Virus record (IMG/VR): IMGVR_UViG_3300034103_000802
Location: 1-42,388 of that record
Strand: one strand, 5' to 3'
Source of the DNA: a virus
DNA: 42,388 nucleotides
Every line of letters begins with the position of its first letter. The stretch's first letter is position 1. Both the position numbers and the translations under genes were made by a program. Below, in pieces: positions 28,204-35,175 of this stretch. Below the pieces are notes generated by a model. It was not told the DNA's origin, searched no databases, and worked only from the letters and a program-made list of their open reading frames with translations.

Positions 28204-29561
28204 TTGCCAACCCTCCGTGTGAGCCTCGACAGAATCTCCTCGACCACGTCTCTCTTGTCTTGCAACGCCGCGTAGATCGTCTCCTCGACCGTGTCCTTCG
28301 CCACGAAGTGGTAATAGCGGCACGTCTTCGTCTGGCCCGGCCGGCGGAGCCGGGCGAGGCTCTGCTCGTAGTCTCCGAGGGAGTGACCGATCGAGAAGTA
28401 GCAGCAATGCGACGCCCGCGTGCAGTCGATGCCGGCACCGCCAGACTGAAGCTGGATCACGATCACGTCGGTGCGGCCGTCCTGCCACTCGGCCAGTTGG
28501 TTGACGCCGCCTCGCAGTTGCGAGACCGAGCGGCCAGACTTCTGACACTCAGACACGACTCCCTCGATGTCCCGCACGAACGAGCAAAACACGACGAGCG
28601 GCTCGCCTTGAGGGAAGTCTTCGAGCCAGTCGGCGAAAGCCAGCGACTTGGCGGGCGTTCCGTCGATCGCGACGAAATCATCCTCGCCGTCGATCTTGGC
28701 CCATCCGCCGGCCGCAGAGCGAAGCCGGCTGACGATCACGAGTTGGTTCGCGGCCGTGACCGGCTCGCCGTCAATCCACGCGATCATCTCGTTTTCGAGA
28801 AGATCGTAGAACTCGCGAGTCTTGCCGGAAATCTCGACCTCGATCACCGTGTGGATCGCCTCGGGCAGCTTCAGCACCTCCTCGGCGGTGACGCGGTGGA
28901 CGTGCGGGTCGATCCGCTCGCGGAGGGCGTCGAGCCCCTCAGCCTTGAACCCGGTGACCCAGCCCGGATATTTCGGATGAGTGTTGGCGATCCTGTTGCG
29001 GAACGCCGGGTACGAGCAGCCGAGGATCTCAGGATCGAGAAAGCGTAGCTGCGAGTACCAGTCGAGCGGCGAGTGCGGAGTCGGCGTGCCCGAAAGGCAG
29101 ATTCTCTTGTCTGCCCTGAGCTTGCAGACAAACTTCGATGACTTGCCGGTGTGCGACTTGATCCTGTGACTCTCATCGAGAATCACGGCGTCCCATTTTG
29201 TGGCGGCAATGAGCTTGCCAATCTCGCCACGCCAGACGGAGTCGTAGTTGACGACGAGGATCGTCGGCTTGCCAGACTCAATCGCCTCCGCGATCCTCGC
29301 GGCCCGCTTCGCCGTCGGTCCGTCGACAGCGAGGCAGACCGTGCGAGGGTCGCCAGTCAGGCCCGCCTGCTTTCGCCAAGCGGGCCCGACGGCGATCGGG
29401 CAGACCACGAGCGTGAGGCGGCATCCTGCCGTCGCCCACAGGGCTGTCGGCGTCTTGCCGACGCCCATTTCGTGGCCGAGAAGCCCGCACGTGCGCGCGG
29501 CGAGCCAGTCAACCGCAGCCGCCTGATGCGGCCACGGGTCCATCCGTGGAGAAGAATCCAT
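28200..29561 (-). CDS. SNF2-type superfamily 2 DNA helicase/translocase
   Basis: 453 residues. Q-motif-like PWPHQAAAVDWL (9-20), motif I GHEMGVGKT (29-37), Ia VVCPIAVGPAW, II ILDESH (127-132), III LSGTPTPHSPLD (156-167), a helical part to about 290, then LVVFCSFVRDIEGVV, V IQLQSGGAGIDCTRA and VI SLARLRRPGQT (405-415). This is a compact SNF2/DEAD-like phage helicase, ATP-driven and moving on dsDNA or D-loops. ATG 29561 has a weak site (TAGG); a second ATG 18 bases in is possible. It starts the recombination operon ahead of the RecE-like nuclease. Confidence 0.92.
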   Translation of the reverse strand: MDSSPRMDPWPHQAAAVDWLAARTCGLLGHEMGVGKTPTALWATAGCRLTLVVCPIAVGPAWRKQAGLTGDPRTVCLAVDGPTAKRAARIAEAIESGKPTILVVNYDSVWRGEIGKLIAATKWDAVILDESHRIKSHTGKSSKFVCKLRADKRICLSGTPTPHSPLDWYSQLRFLDPEILGCSYPAFRNRIANTHPKYPGWVTGFKAEGLDALRERIDPHVHRVTAEEVLKLPEAIHTVIEVEISGKTREFYDLLENEMIAWIDGEPVTAANQLVIVSRLRSAAGGWAKIDGEDDFVAIDGTPAKSLAFADWLEDFPQGEPLVVFCSFVRDIEGVVSECQKSGRSVSQLRGGVNQLAEWQDGRTDVIVIQLQSGGAGIDCTRASHCCYFSIGHSLGDYEQSLARLRRPGQTKTCRYYHFVAKDTVEETIYAALQDKRDVVEEILSRLTRRVGK

Positions 29562-29573
29562 TCGTGCCTACTC

Positions 29574-29584
29574 GTATCCGTACT
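29574..29584 (-). repeat. Copy of the junction motif (AGTACGGATAC)
   Basis: AGTACGGATAC on the minus strand, 17 bases after the stop of the gene ending at 29602 and 13 bases before the helicase ATG. A short gap with no room for a gene. Confidence 0.6.
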
Positions 29585-29601
29585 TTGTTAGTTGGACGAA
29601 C

Positions 29602-29889
29602 CTACACCGCCGCCGCCGCAGACGTCAAGAGCTTGTCGATCGCGCTTGTGTATGCCGCAATCACTGTGGCGATTCTTTCACGCAGGAGATCAACTGCCCG
29701 CTCCTCTGCCAGTCGCTTCGTTGCGAAGATCTCTGCCTGCGAGTACACGATGACAGAGTCATACCGGCTCCGCGTCACGACGTTTCCGTCGTCGAGGACG
29801 GCCACGACCGTTCGCTCGTCGACGTCGGCGTATGGCTTGCCGTCATAATCCCACACGCGAACTGTCCAGACTTGGTCTCCGACGCTCAT
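29602..29889 (-). CDS. Hypothetical SH3-like small protein
   Basis: 95 residues from ATG 29889, overlapping the upstream stop as ATGA behind GGAGG. The first half is a short beta barrel-like pattern (MSVGDQVWTVRVWDYDGKPY, then DVDERTVVAVLDDGNVVTRS), followed by a helix (AEERAVDLLRERIATVIAAY). Such barrels often bind DNA or partner proteins. No family named. Confidence 0.7.
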   Translation of the reverse strand: MSVGDQVWTVRVWDYDGKPYADVDERTVVAVLDDGNVVTRSRYDSVIVYSQAEIFATKRLAEERAVDLLRERIATVIAAYTSAIDKLLTSAAAAV

Positions 29890-30230
29890 AGACCTTCCTC
29901 CTCTTCTTCGCCCCGGTAATACGGCGGAATGCTGGTCGCCTTCAGACGACACCGCTCGTAGTCATCCGCCATCGAGAGTTCTTCGTAGCTGTGTGCGGCG
30001 GCCCACCACGCGGCGGCTGCCATCAGGCCGAGGCCTGCTTTTCGGTAGAAGTCTGCCGCTCGCTCGTAGAGCTTGGCTGCGCGACGCCAGTACCGCCCTG
30101 ACTGCGGATTCAGCTTGGCGGGGTTCGCGCGAAGTTCCTCGCAGTCTTGGCAGATGCGGTCGGCCTCGAAGATCCACGAGTGCCGGAACTTACCGAAATT
30201 GTCGTAGGTCAGTTTGTCTTTTTTCGCCAC
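29886..30230 (-). CDS. Helical TPR-like hypothetical protein
   Basis: 114 residues, GTG 30230 behind GGAGGGATC. It is rich in Ala/Arg/Lys with two or three helix pairs (KLYERAADFYRKAGLGLMAA, AWWAAAHSYEELSMADDYER), similar in spacing to TPR hairpins but without the strict consensus. It ends with an acidic tail EEEEEGL. A protein-interaction role is possible. Confidence 0.68.
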   Translation of the reverse strand: MAKKDKLTYDNFGKFRHSWIFEADRICQDCEELRANPAKLNPQSGRYWRRAAKLYERAADFYRKAGLGLMAAAAWWAAAHSYEELSMADDYERCRLKATSIPPYYRGEEEEEGL

Positions 30231-30264
30231 GTCTCGATCCCTCCTGTCTGATGGACTCGCCCCG

Positions 30265-30301
30265 GGCGGGGGAGCGGCGATCCGTCGCCGCCCCTCCCGC
30301 C
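30265..30301 (-). other. GC-rich hairpin after the DUF932-like gene
   Basis: Eight outer pairs (30265-30272 with 30294-30301) and seven inner pairs (30274-30280 with 30285-30291) surround a 4-base loop TCCG, with a small internal loop. No T-run follows. It lies 18 bases after the gene stop, next to a junction motif. A transcript-end or processing hairpin is likely. Confidence 0.6.
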
Positions 30302-30310
30302 GGAGAACAC

Positions 30311-30321
30311 GTATCCAGACT
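30311..30321 (-). repeat. Copy of the AGTCTGGATAC junction motif
   Basis: AGTCTGGATAC on the minus strand, with its first bases inside the TAG stop of the gene ending at 30320. A hairpin follows at 30265-30301. Confidence 0.7.
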
Positions 30322-31048
30322 ACACCGCAAGGAGCTTGTCGCCGACTTCCGCGTCGAGGACGCCGTTCAGCCGCACCGTCCGACGCTCGATGTCACCGTA
30401 AGACTTGAGAGTCTCGGTGAACGCGTTCTGGAGCGACCAGAGATTCCAGTCTCGGAACTCCGGGTGCCTCGGGGCCTCGAACTCCGCGATCACCTTCGAG
30501 ATCGCCTGCGACGGGATCGCATCGCTGCGGAACGCACGAAGCACGAGGTCGTGGAGGTGAGCCTGAGCCCGGACCTCCGTTTCCTTGTACACCGCGATCC
30601 GACGCTCAATGAGAGCCCGCTTCTCGGTCAGCTTCTGAAACGCCTCGGCAACCACACGATGCAGTCGCGACCGCAAGTGTCGAGTGTGCTTCGAGGTGAT
30701 CGTCACCTCGCCGGCGAACGCCAAATTATCGCAAACGAAAACACGCGAGCCACAGCACACACTCGCCGCGAAGCTCTTGTCGTGCGAGTTCCGGAATCCG
30801 ATCGTCAGGGCGTAATCCGGATGATCGCCCGCGAGCGTGTACAGGCCGAAAAGCCTGAGCCCGTCGCGTGTGAGTCCGTAGTCCTCCTGACGTGGCTCTA
30901 GCCCTGTCCCGGCGAGCGACGCCTTGACCGCGTCCGCCATCTCGCCGTGGCCGATCGGGCACCACGTCTTCGTGCCCTCGGGGGTCACGATCGAATCAAT
31001 CTCGTCACGAGTTGCGGCTTTGGCGCCGCAGTGCAACACAAGAGTCAT
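30320..31048 (-). CDS. DUF932-like (phage/plasmid LGT family) protein
   Basis: 242 residues, ATG 31048 behind GGAGGTAGG. The core signature is GTKTWCPIGHGEMADAVKAS, then YALTIGFRNSHDKSFAASVC, then CGSRVFVCDNLAFAGEVTIT, typical of DUF932, a family spread on plasmids and phages. A long helical region (about 125-200) and a C-terminal RDWNLWSLQNAFTETLKSYG follow. Function unknown, probably DNA- or nucleoid-associated. It has its own ribosome site and is followed by a hairpin, suggesting a separate transcription unit end. Confidence 0.82.
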   Translation of the reverse strand: MTLVLHCGAKAATRDEIDSIVTPEGTKTWCPIGHGEMADAVKASLAGTGLEPRQEDYGLTRDGLRLFGLYTLAGDHPDYALTIGFRNSHDKSFAASVCCGSRVFVCDNLAFAGEVTITSKHTRHLRSRLHRVVAEAFQKLTEKRALIERRIAVYKETEVRAQAHLHDLVLRAFRSDAIPSQAISKVIAEFEAPRHPEFRDWNLWSLQNAFTETLKSYGDIERRTVRLNGVLDAEVGDKLLAV

Positions 31049-31051
31049 GTC

Positions 31052-31351
31052 CTACCTCCGTTTCTTCCCTGTCACCTTGTAAGGCCTCGGAACCAGCGAT
31101 CCGTCGATCCGCTTCCGCCTGCCGGCCACGTGAAGCACGGCGAAAGCACCATCCCTGTCAAGAGCTTCAATCCACTCGCAGGCCCCCCGCTTCACATGAG
31201 CGTGAAACGTGTATGGCCCGCGAGACGTGAGCGAGACCTTGGTGCCGTCGGCGCCCTTCCAGTAGGGCCCGCCGCTGGCTCGAAACTTGTCGCCCACCGT
31301 GATCAAGACTCGCTCGCTCACGCGGTACGAGTCCTCGCGAACAGTCTTCAC
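31052..31351 (-). CDS. Hypothetical beta-rich basic protein
   Basis: 99 residues from a GTG overlapping the upstream stop (GTGA) behind AAAGGAGGTGG. It begins VKTVREDSYRVSERVLITVG and continues with an SH3-like pattern (GDKFRASGGPYWKGADGTKV, then GPYTFHAHVKRGACEWIEAL). The C-terminus is basic. No family is recognised. Confidence 0.7.
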   Translation of the reverse strand: MKTVREDSYRVSERVLITVGDKFRASGGPYWKGADGTKVSLTSRGPYTFHAHVKRGACEWIEALDRDGAFAVLHVAGRRKRIDGSLVPRPYKVTGKKRR

Positions 31352-31707
31352 TCGGCCACCTCCTTTGGCTTGATCTGGACGTACAAACTCTTCGGAGCCG
31401 CCTCGAAATACTTGTAGAGAGCGGGGCAGAGCCACCCGTCGACGCCGATCGAGTCCCAGCGATACCAGTAGCCCCCGGCCTCGGCCTTGCCACGAGTGGC
31501 GACAAGTTGATGCCCCGGGAAGGCAAGGCGCGAGAACACGAGCGTGAACTCTCGCTCGCAGCCCGGAACGGCCTTGGCAAGCATCCCCAACGCGACGTCC
31601 GCGCCGGCGACGAACGGCTCTTTCGTGAGTCCGACTCGTGGGTCGTCGAACACGAGCGAGCCGTGTTCCCAGTAGGGGTGAATGACGTGGATCAGGTTGC
31701 TCTTCAC
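31348..31707 (-). CDS. DUF6717-like hypothetical protein
   Basis: 119 residues, GTG 31707 behind GAGGAGAATCCA. The sequence HVIHPYWEHGSLVFDDPRVG, then LTKEPFVAGADVALGML, then REFTLVFSRLAFPGHQL, ending WLCPALYKYFEAAPKSLYVQ, follows a compact family I recall from environmental bacteria and phages (DUF6717), of unknown function. The family name is given with moderate confidence. It follows promoter P6. Confidence 0.75.
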   Translation of the reverse strand: MKSNLIHVIHPYWEHGSLVFDDPRVGLTKEPFVAGADVALGMLAKAVPGCEREFTLVFSRLAFPGHQLVATRGKAEAGGYWYRWDSIGVDGWLCPALYKYFEAAPKSLYVQIKPKEVAE

Positions 31708-31727
31708 TGGATTCTCCTCTTCCGTAC

Positions 31728-32006
31728 TTAGGTAGGCTTGTGAGTATAAGGCAAGGCCGGAACAAAGTCAAGCGGATGGCAAGTCACGAGGACGATCTCG
31801 TGGACTCCGTGAGGCGTGATCGTGATGTCGTCTTCGCACTCGGTCACGTCGCATCGATGCCCCGTCAGGCCGCACAGTTCTTTGGTCTTCATCACGAGCG
31901 TCCGCCGGCTCGCGGATTCATCGGCCACGAACTCGTGACGTCGAACCCAGCAATAGTTGGGCTGGCCGGCGAACGTATCAGTGTGTTCGACTCGAATGGT
32001 CAGCAC
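31728..32006 (-). CDS. Small Cys-containing hypothetical protein
   Basis: 92 residues, GTG 32006 behind AAAGGAGGCAGCCA; the upstream stop overlaps it by seven bases. The middle, CGLTGHRCDVTECEDD, has three close Cys. The end, HPLDFVPALPYTHKPT, is encoded by the same bases that form promoter P6 (31743-31771). The coding role here is probable, but the C-terminal residues are also shaped by the promoter. Unrecognised. Confidence 0.68.
   Translation of the reverse strand: MLTIRVEHTDTFAGQPNYCWVRRHEFVADESASRRTLVMKTKELCGLTGHRCDVTECEDDITITPHGVHEIVLVTCHPLDFVPALPYTHKPT
31743..31771 (-). promoter_or_regulatory. Promoter P6, sigma70-like
   Basis: -35 TTGACT (31766-31771), 17-bp spacer containing CCGGCCTTGCCT, -10 TATACT (31743-31748). 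It lies inside the 3' end of the upstream CDS. It would drive the genes from 31707 downward. Confidence 0.75.
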
Positions 32007-32503
32007 TGGCTGCCTCCTTTGCTGGTGAATGCCTCGATTGCCTTGACCGTCGCCACTGCGGAACGCTTGAGTCCGCCGTTGTCCCCGATCTCGTCTGGCC
32101 CCCATTCGTCCGCGTAGTGCCGTGCGTCGCTGAGCAGTTCCGGCAGGCCGGGATCGTTCGAGAGCAGCCAGACGAACCGGCTCGAACGCTTGACCGGCTC
32201 GCAAAACGGCTCGCACTCTCGCTCCTCGTGATCGCTGAAGAACTTCTTCGGGACACGGACTAGAGACGGCTGCGAGAGACTGTCGAGAGCTTTTGCCACA
32301 AAGTCTGGCTGCTTGTGACCGGCGTCCCTGTCGGCGAACCAGCGGTCGACTCGCCTCACGGTCTCCCTCAGTGTGGAGTAGCTCAGGCCGCGAAGAAGCT
32401 CGTGCTTGATGACCCACGGGCTGCTGCGAATCCACGTGGCCCTGACAATCTCAAACCCGCGATAGGCGTATTGACCGGCTGCGACTTTTGTGAGCGTGTT
32501 CAT
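32000..32503 (-). CDS. Hypothetical helical protein
   Basis: 167 residues, ATG 32503 behind AGAGGAGACTCGA. The N-terminal half, MNTLTKVAAGQYAYRGFEIV, and SPWVIKHELLRGLSYSTLRE, then RRVDRWFADRD are a pattern seen in small early phage proteins that start with a short beta hairpin (YRGFEI) and a helix. The C-terminal half is helical with a Cys pair (ECEPFCEP). No named family. Confidence 0.7.
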   Translation of the reverse strand: MNTLTKVAAGQYAYRGFEIVRATWIRSSPWVIKHELLRGLSYSTLRETVRRVDRWFADRDAGHKQPDFVAKALDSLSQPSLVRVPKKFFSDHEERECEPFCEPVKRSSRFVWLLSNDPGLPELLSDARHYADEWGPDEIGDNGGLKRSAVATVKAIEAFTSKGGSQC

Positions 32504-32528
32504 TCGAGTCTCCTCTGAGGTGTTGACT

Positions 32529-32563
32529 CCTCAGCCGCCCGGCAACGCACCGGGCGGCTGAGG
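32529..32563 (-). other. Perfect 14-bp stem hairpin
   Basis: CCTCAGCCGCCCGG (32529-32542) pairs without mismatch with 32550-32563 around a 7-base loop CAACGCA. It is the strongest stem in the early region. It lies between the genes ending at 32587 and starting at 32503, with no T-run, so it is rather an RNA-stabilising or processing element than a classic terminator. Confidence 0.75.
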
Positions 32564-32569
32564 GTATGC

Positions 32570-32580
32570 GAGTCCAGACA
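32570..32580 (-). repeat. Variant of the junction motif (TGTCTGGACTC)
   Basis: TGTCTGGACTC on the minus strand, between the TGA of the gene ending at 32587 and the 14-bp hairpin. Confidence 0.5.
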
Positions 32581-32586
32581 AATCCG

Positions 32587-33351
32587 TCAAGCCGAAAGAA
32601 CCTCACCGTGCGTGGGCCGCGAGTAAGTGCCGAAGCCCGGCTCCTTCTCCTTGACCGTGGCTGTGACCTTCACGAGGTCGCCGACTTTCGCCGACTCCGC
32701 GATCGCCGCCGGCAGGGTGCCGAAGAGCTTGTAGCCGTCGCACTGGAGGAGGGCCTTCAGGCACGACGCCTCGTGGTAGCCGTACTGCGAGGTGTAGGTC
32801 TTGATCGACAGCACGGTGCCCGTGATCTCGACTCTGCCCGACGGCAGCGGCTTGGCGTTCGCCCGGTCCTCCGCCTTCTGAGCCTCCCACCCGGCCTTGC
32901 GGGCGAGGTAGCCGTCCTTCTGCTCGACCGCCTTGGTCACGGCCGCAAGCTGCTTCTCTGAGAGCGTGTAGCGGTGAGACTTGTGGTAGATGTCGAGGAC
33001 GAACCCATCGAACTGCCCACGGTAGGCGTCGTCGTCGAGCCGGGCGAGGGCCGGGCAGGCCGCGACATTCGCGGCGTGCGTGGCCTCGGCCTTCTCGGCG
33101 GCCTTCAGGCGAGACTTGACCGCACGGTCGGCCGACTTTTGCTCCAGCGACTGGAGGTGAGCCTCGCACTGCTCGTCAGTCCAGTCAGAGGGGAAGACCC
33201 ACGAGCGAGCCGACGGATCAGCGCCGCAGCCGCCGCAGCGGAAACACTGGCCCCACGGCGGGACCACCCCGCCGCCGCCGCAGCGAGTGCAGTTGCAGCG
33301 GCCAGTCTTCGAGGGCTTCGAGATCGAGTTGCTCTTCAGGTAGTTGCTCAC
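32587..33351 (-). CDS. Zinc-ribbon protein with C-terminal OB-like domain
   Basis: 254 residues, GTG 33351 behind AGGAGCC. After a short Ser/Lys-rich start, CNCTRCGGGGVVPPWGQCFR, then CGGCG form a DnaJ-type Cys-rich ribbon. A long helical region (about 60-150) follows. The last 90 residues (GRVEITGTVLSIKTYTSQYG, then LKALLQCDGYKLFGTLPAA, then GDLVKVTATVKEKEPGFGTY) look like an OB-type barrel. The whole suggests a DNA- or RNA-binding protein, possibly a phage single-strand-binding factor. Promoter P5 directly precedes it. Confidence 0.72.
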   Translation of the reverse strand: MSNYLKSNSISKPSKTGRCNCTRCGGGGVVPPWGQCFRCGGCGADPSARSWVFPSDWTDEQCEAHLQSLEQKSADRAVKSRLKAAEKAEATHAANVAACPALARLDDDAYRGQFDGFVLDIYHKSHRYTLSEKQLAAVTKAVEQKDGYLARKAGWEAQKAEDRANAKPLPSGRVEITGTVLSIKTYTSQYGYHEASCLKALLQCDGYKLFGTLPAAIAESAKVGDLVKVTATVKEKEPGFGTYSRPTHGEVLSA

Positions 33352-33395
33352 GGGTAGGCTCCTGTGCGTTGGAGGTGTCAGTCTGACTCCACTCA

Positions 33396-33424
33396 AATAT
33401 AGGCTAAGGCCGGTCGATTGTCAA
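33396..33424 (-). promoter_or_regulatory. Promoter P5, sigma70-like
   Basis: -35 TTGACA (33419-33424), 17-bp spacer with CGACCGGCCTTAGCC, -10 TATATT (33396-33401). It sits 45 bases before the GTG at 33351. A CCCTAG-TTTT-CTAGGG palindrome lies two bases upstream of the -35. Confidence 0.85.
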
Positions 33425-33426
33425 TA

Positions 33427-33442
33427 CCCTAGAAAACTAGGG
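33427..33442 (-). promoter_or_regulatory. Palindrome beside promoter P5, candidate operator
   Basis: CCCTAG (33427-33432), AAAA, CTAGGG (33437-33442): a perfect 6-bp inverted repeat placed two bases from the -35 box. It may bind a repressor or activator, or form a small hairpin. On the minus strand the loop is TTTT; no T-run follows. Confidence 0.5.
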
Positions 33443-33469
33443 GGAAACGCACCTTTTTGCCAATTTCGA

Positions 33470-33745
33470 TCACTTTGCCCGCATCGCTTTGCGTCGGCAC
33501 CGTGGACATTCGTAGGTCACGCCTTGAGCCCAGTAGCTGGCGAAGAACTTGACCATGTCTGGCGACATCGCCTTCCGCATCCGCCCTCGACCGATCGTCA
33601 GTGTCTCTGTCTTCTCGTATCCGCAGGGCCAGCGGTAGGTAAGCATGTTGCCGTCGCGAGCGATTACCTTCGCACGCCCGCCACCTAATTCGCGTCGCAC
33701 TTGCAATCCGCACGTCGTCATTGGCTTTGTGACCGTCGCCATCAC
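33470..33745 (-). CDS. Zinc-ribbon hypothetical protein
   Basis: 91 residues, from GTG 33745 or ATG 33742, overlapping the upstream stop, behind GGAG. It has a beta-rich start (TTCGLQVRRELGGGRAKVIA), a strand GDNMLTYRWPCGYEKTE-like segment, and a C-terminal CPRCRRKAMRAK. With the earlier Cys (TYRWPCGYEKTE) it may form a ribbon that binds zinc. Probably nucleic-acid-binding. Unrecognised. Confidence 0.68.
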   Translation of the reverse strand: MMATVTKPMTTCGLQVRRELGGGRAKVIARDGNMLTYRWPCGYEKTETLTIGRGRMRKAMSPDMVKFFASYWAQGVTYECPRCRRKAMRAK

Positions 33746-34023
33746 TTGTCAATCTCCGGGTTACGAGTAAGTCTGTGCCCCACGAGCGTGTGGCCCCAGT
33801 CGGTGATGCAGTCCTCGGGATCTCCATGCTCGCTGTCGAGCGTGAACTGCGTCGCCCACTCGGCGAGCGTCTCGGCGTCGATCGATCCCGTGTGATCGGC
33901 CGGGCCTTTGTCGGCCGTGATCCGGCCGTCCTCTCCCACGCAGCAGTCTTGAGAGTAGAGGTGCAGCGCCCCCGACTCGTCTCTCGTGATGTAGTCGTAC
34001 ACGTAGCCTTCGCCGATGTTCAC
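33742..34023 (-). CDS. Small acidic hypothetical protein
   Basis: 93 residues, GTG 34023 behind GAAGGAGGTGCC. Acidic, with a Cys pair (SQDCCVGEDG) and the tail TLDSEHGDPEDCITDWGHTL. Nothing recognisable. It is coupled by GTGA overlap to the next small gene in a run of early ORFs. Confidence 0.68.
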   Translation of the reverse strand: MNIGEGYVYDYITRDESGALHLYSQDCCVGEDGRITADKGPADHTGSIDAETLAEWATQFTLDSEHGDPEDCITDWGHTLVGHRLTRNPEIDK

Positions 34024-34035
34024 CGGGCACCTCCT

Positions 34036-34323
34036 TCAAGCAAGAGTCACGATCAATCCAGACTTCCACGCACAGAGTTCAGTCACCGCCGATTCGAGAG
34101 TCGCGAATCCGTGAGAGTAGCGGTGCAGCAAGTGCCGCCCGGCCACGCCGAACCTCACCGTGGTGCCCCAGACCTCCCACCGACAGTCCGCGATCCAGTC
34201 CCGGTCGCCCTTGTGGTTCTCGATGGTCCCCAGTTCCACGCCCTTGCATGAGATCGTCCAGATGTTTGGCTCGACGTTCCGGGCCTCGACGAGCCCATCA
34301 AAAAACTTGCGTGTTGCGTTCAC
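34036..34323 (-). CDS. Hypothetical beta-rich protein
   Basis: 95 residues from GTG 34323, GTGA overlap with the upstream stop, behind GGGAGGCGAC. It reads NVEPNIWTISCKGVELGTIE, then RDWIADCRWEVWGTTVRFGV, suggesting an SH3- or OB-like fold. The 3' end contains a chance match to the junction motif (GTCTGGATT), which lies in coding sequence here and is not counted. Unknown function. Confidence 0.68.
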   Translation of the reverse strand: MNATRKFFDGLVEARNVEPNIWTISCKGVELGTIENHKGDRDWIADCRWEVWGTTVRFGVAGRHLLHRYSHGFATLESAVTELCAWKSGLIVTLA

Positions 34324-34583
34324 TTGTCGCCTCCCTTGATCGCCCGTCGCAACTCACTCTCGAACACGTCGCCCCTCCACGAGTTGCGGCCGAACGCCAC
34401 TCCGTCAACCGCGAGCCTGTCGACAGACAGGACCGCACACTGCCCCTCGCCGTCGAACAGAGTCGCCACGAACGTCTCGGGGTTTCCGTCTTCCGCAGTG
34501 TGGCGAAACCGCACCGCCCAAAACCCCTCGCCTGCAATGCCGTTGCGGTGGTAGGCCTTCTCGATGATCTTGATGCTGCTCAC
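34320..34583 (-). CDS. Small hypothetical protein
   Basis: 87 residues, GTG 34583 behind AAGAGGAGACGACCA. It begins VSSIKIIEKAYHRNGIAGEG, then FWAVRFRHTAEDGNPETFVA, TLFDGEGQCAVLSVDRL and VAFGRNSWRGDVFESELRRA. A compact alpha/beta protein of the early-gene type, unrecognised. A typical member of the GTG-start cluster. Confidence 0.68.
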   Translation of the reverse strand: MSSIKIIEKAYHRNGIAGEGFWAVRFRHTAEDGNPETFVATLFDGEGQCAVLSVDRLAVDGVAFGRNSWRGDVFESELRRAIKGGDK

Positions 34584-34599
34584 TGGTCGTCTCCTCTTG

Positions 34600-34794
34600 T
34601 TAGCGTCGTGCCCACTCTGGAATCGTCTTCTCGATCTCGGCGAGGGTCTCGTGCATCTCATCGAGCAGCCCAACGTCGTCGCACGGCCCCTCGTCGAGGT
34701 ACAGTGCCGCAATCCGGTAGGCCTCGATCTTGTTGTCCGGGCTCGCGTACTGTGCGTCCGCGAGCAACTGCCACGCGATGTCGTCGTGTGTCAC
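34600..34794 (-). CDS. Small acidic helical protein
   Basis: 64 residues, GTG 34794 overlapping the upstream stop (GTGA) behind CGGAGGTGCC. All-helical and acidic (WQLLADAQYASPDNKIEAYR, LLDEMHETLAEIEKTIPEWA). Possibly an inhibitor or adaptor by analogy with tiny early phage proteins, but no evidence of target. Unrecognised. Confidence 0.65.
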   Translation of the reverse strand: MTHDDIAWQLLADAQYASPDNKIEAYRIAALYLDEGPCDDVGLLDEMHETLAEIEKTIPEWARR

Positions 34795-35141
34795 TGGGCA
34801 CCTCCGTTGATGTTGTTGCCGTTCTCGTCCAGCACGTACCACTCCTGACCGGCGTAGGCATGCTCGGCGTAGTCGTTCGCCTCCGCGTCGCTGCCGGCCA
34901 GAAGGTTCTGGACAACCTCGAACGAGCCGTCTTCCCGCACGAACGCGATCTGGTACTCCCTCTGCCTGATCCCCAGCACGTCCTCGCAGAACCGCTGAAT
35001 GTCGAGATGCTCGACGCCGTCCTCGGCGGCGCGGCGGACGTGAGCCCGGTACTCCGCGAGAATGTCGGCCTTGGTGTACTTCGTGCCCTCGGCGTAGAGG
35101 GCGGCTTCGGTCTCGATCTTGTGGGTGATGATGTTCTTCAC
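34791..35141 (-). CDS. Hypothetical alpha/beta protein
   Basis: 116 residues, GTG 35141 behind CGAGGAGACTTACCC. It begins VKNIITHKIETEAALYAEGT, with a helical first half (AEYRAHVRRAAEDGVEHLDI) and a beta second half ending YAGQEWYVLDENGNNINGG, which looks like a strand-turn repeat. No family recognised. Confidence 0.68.
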   Translation of the reverse strand: MKNIITHKIETEAALYAEGTKYTKADILAEYRAHVRRAAEDGVEHLDIQRFCEDVLGIRQREYQIAFVREDGSFEVVQNLLAGSDAEANDYAEHAYAGQEWYVLDENGNNINGGAQ

Positions 35142-35175
35142 GGGTAAGTCTCCTCGGGGATGGGGGTGGTGCGAA

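Noticed and set aside
30265-32563. Calling the hairpins at 30265 and 32529 intrinsic terminators
   Set aside because: No T-run follows either stem on the transcribed strand. They are kept as hairpins only.
34048-34062. Further match to the motif at the 3' end of the gene at 34036-34323
   Set aside because: Part of the coding sequence for WKSGLI, not at a junction.
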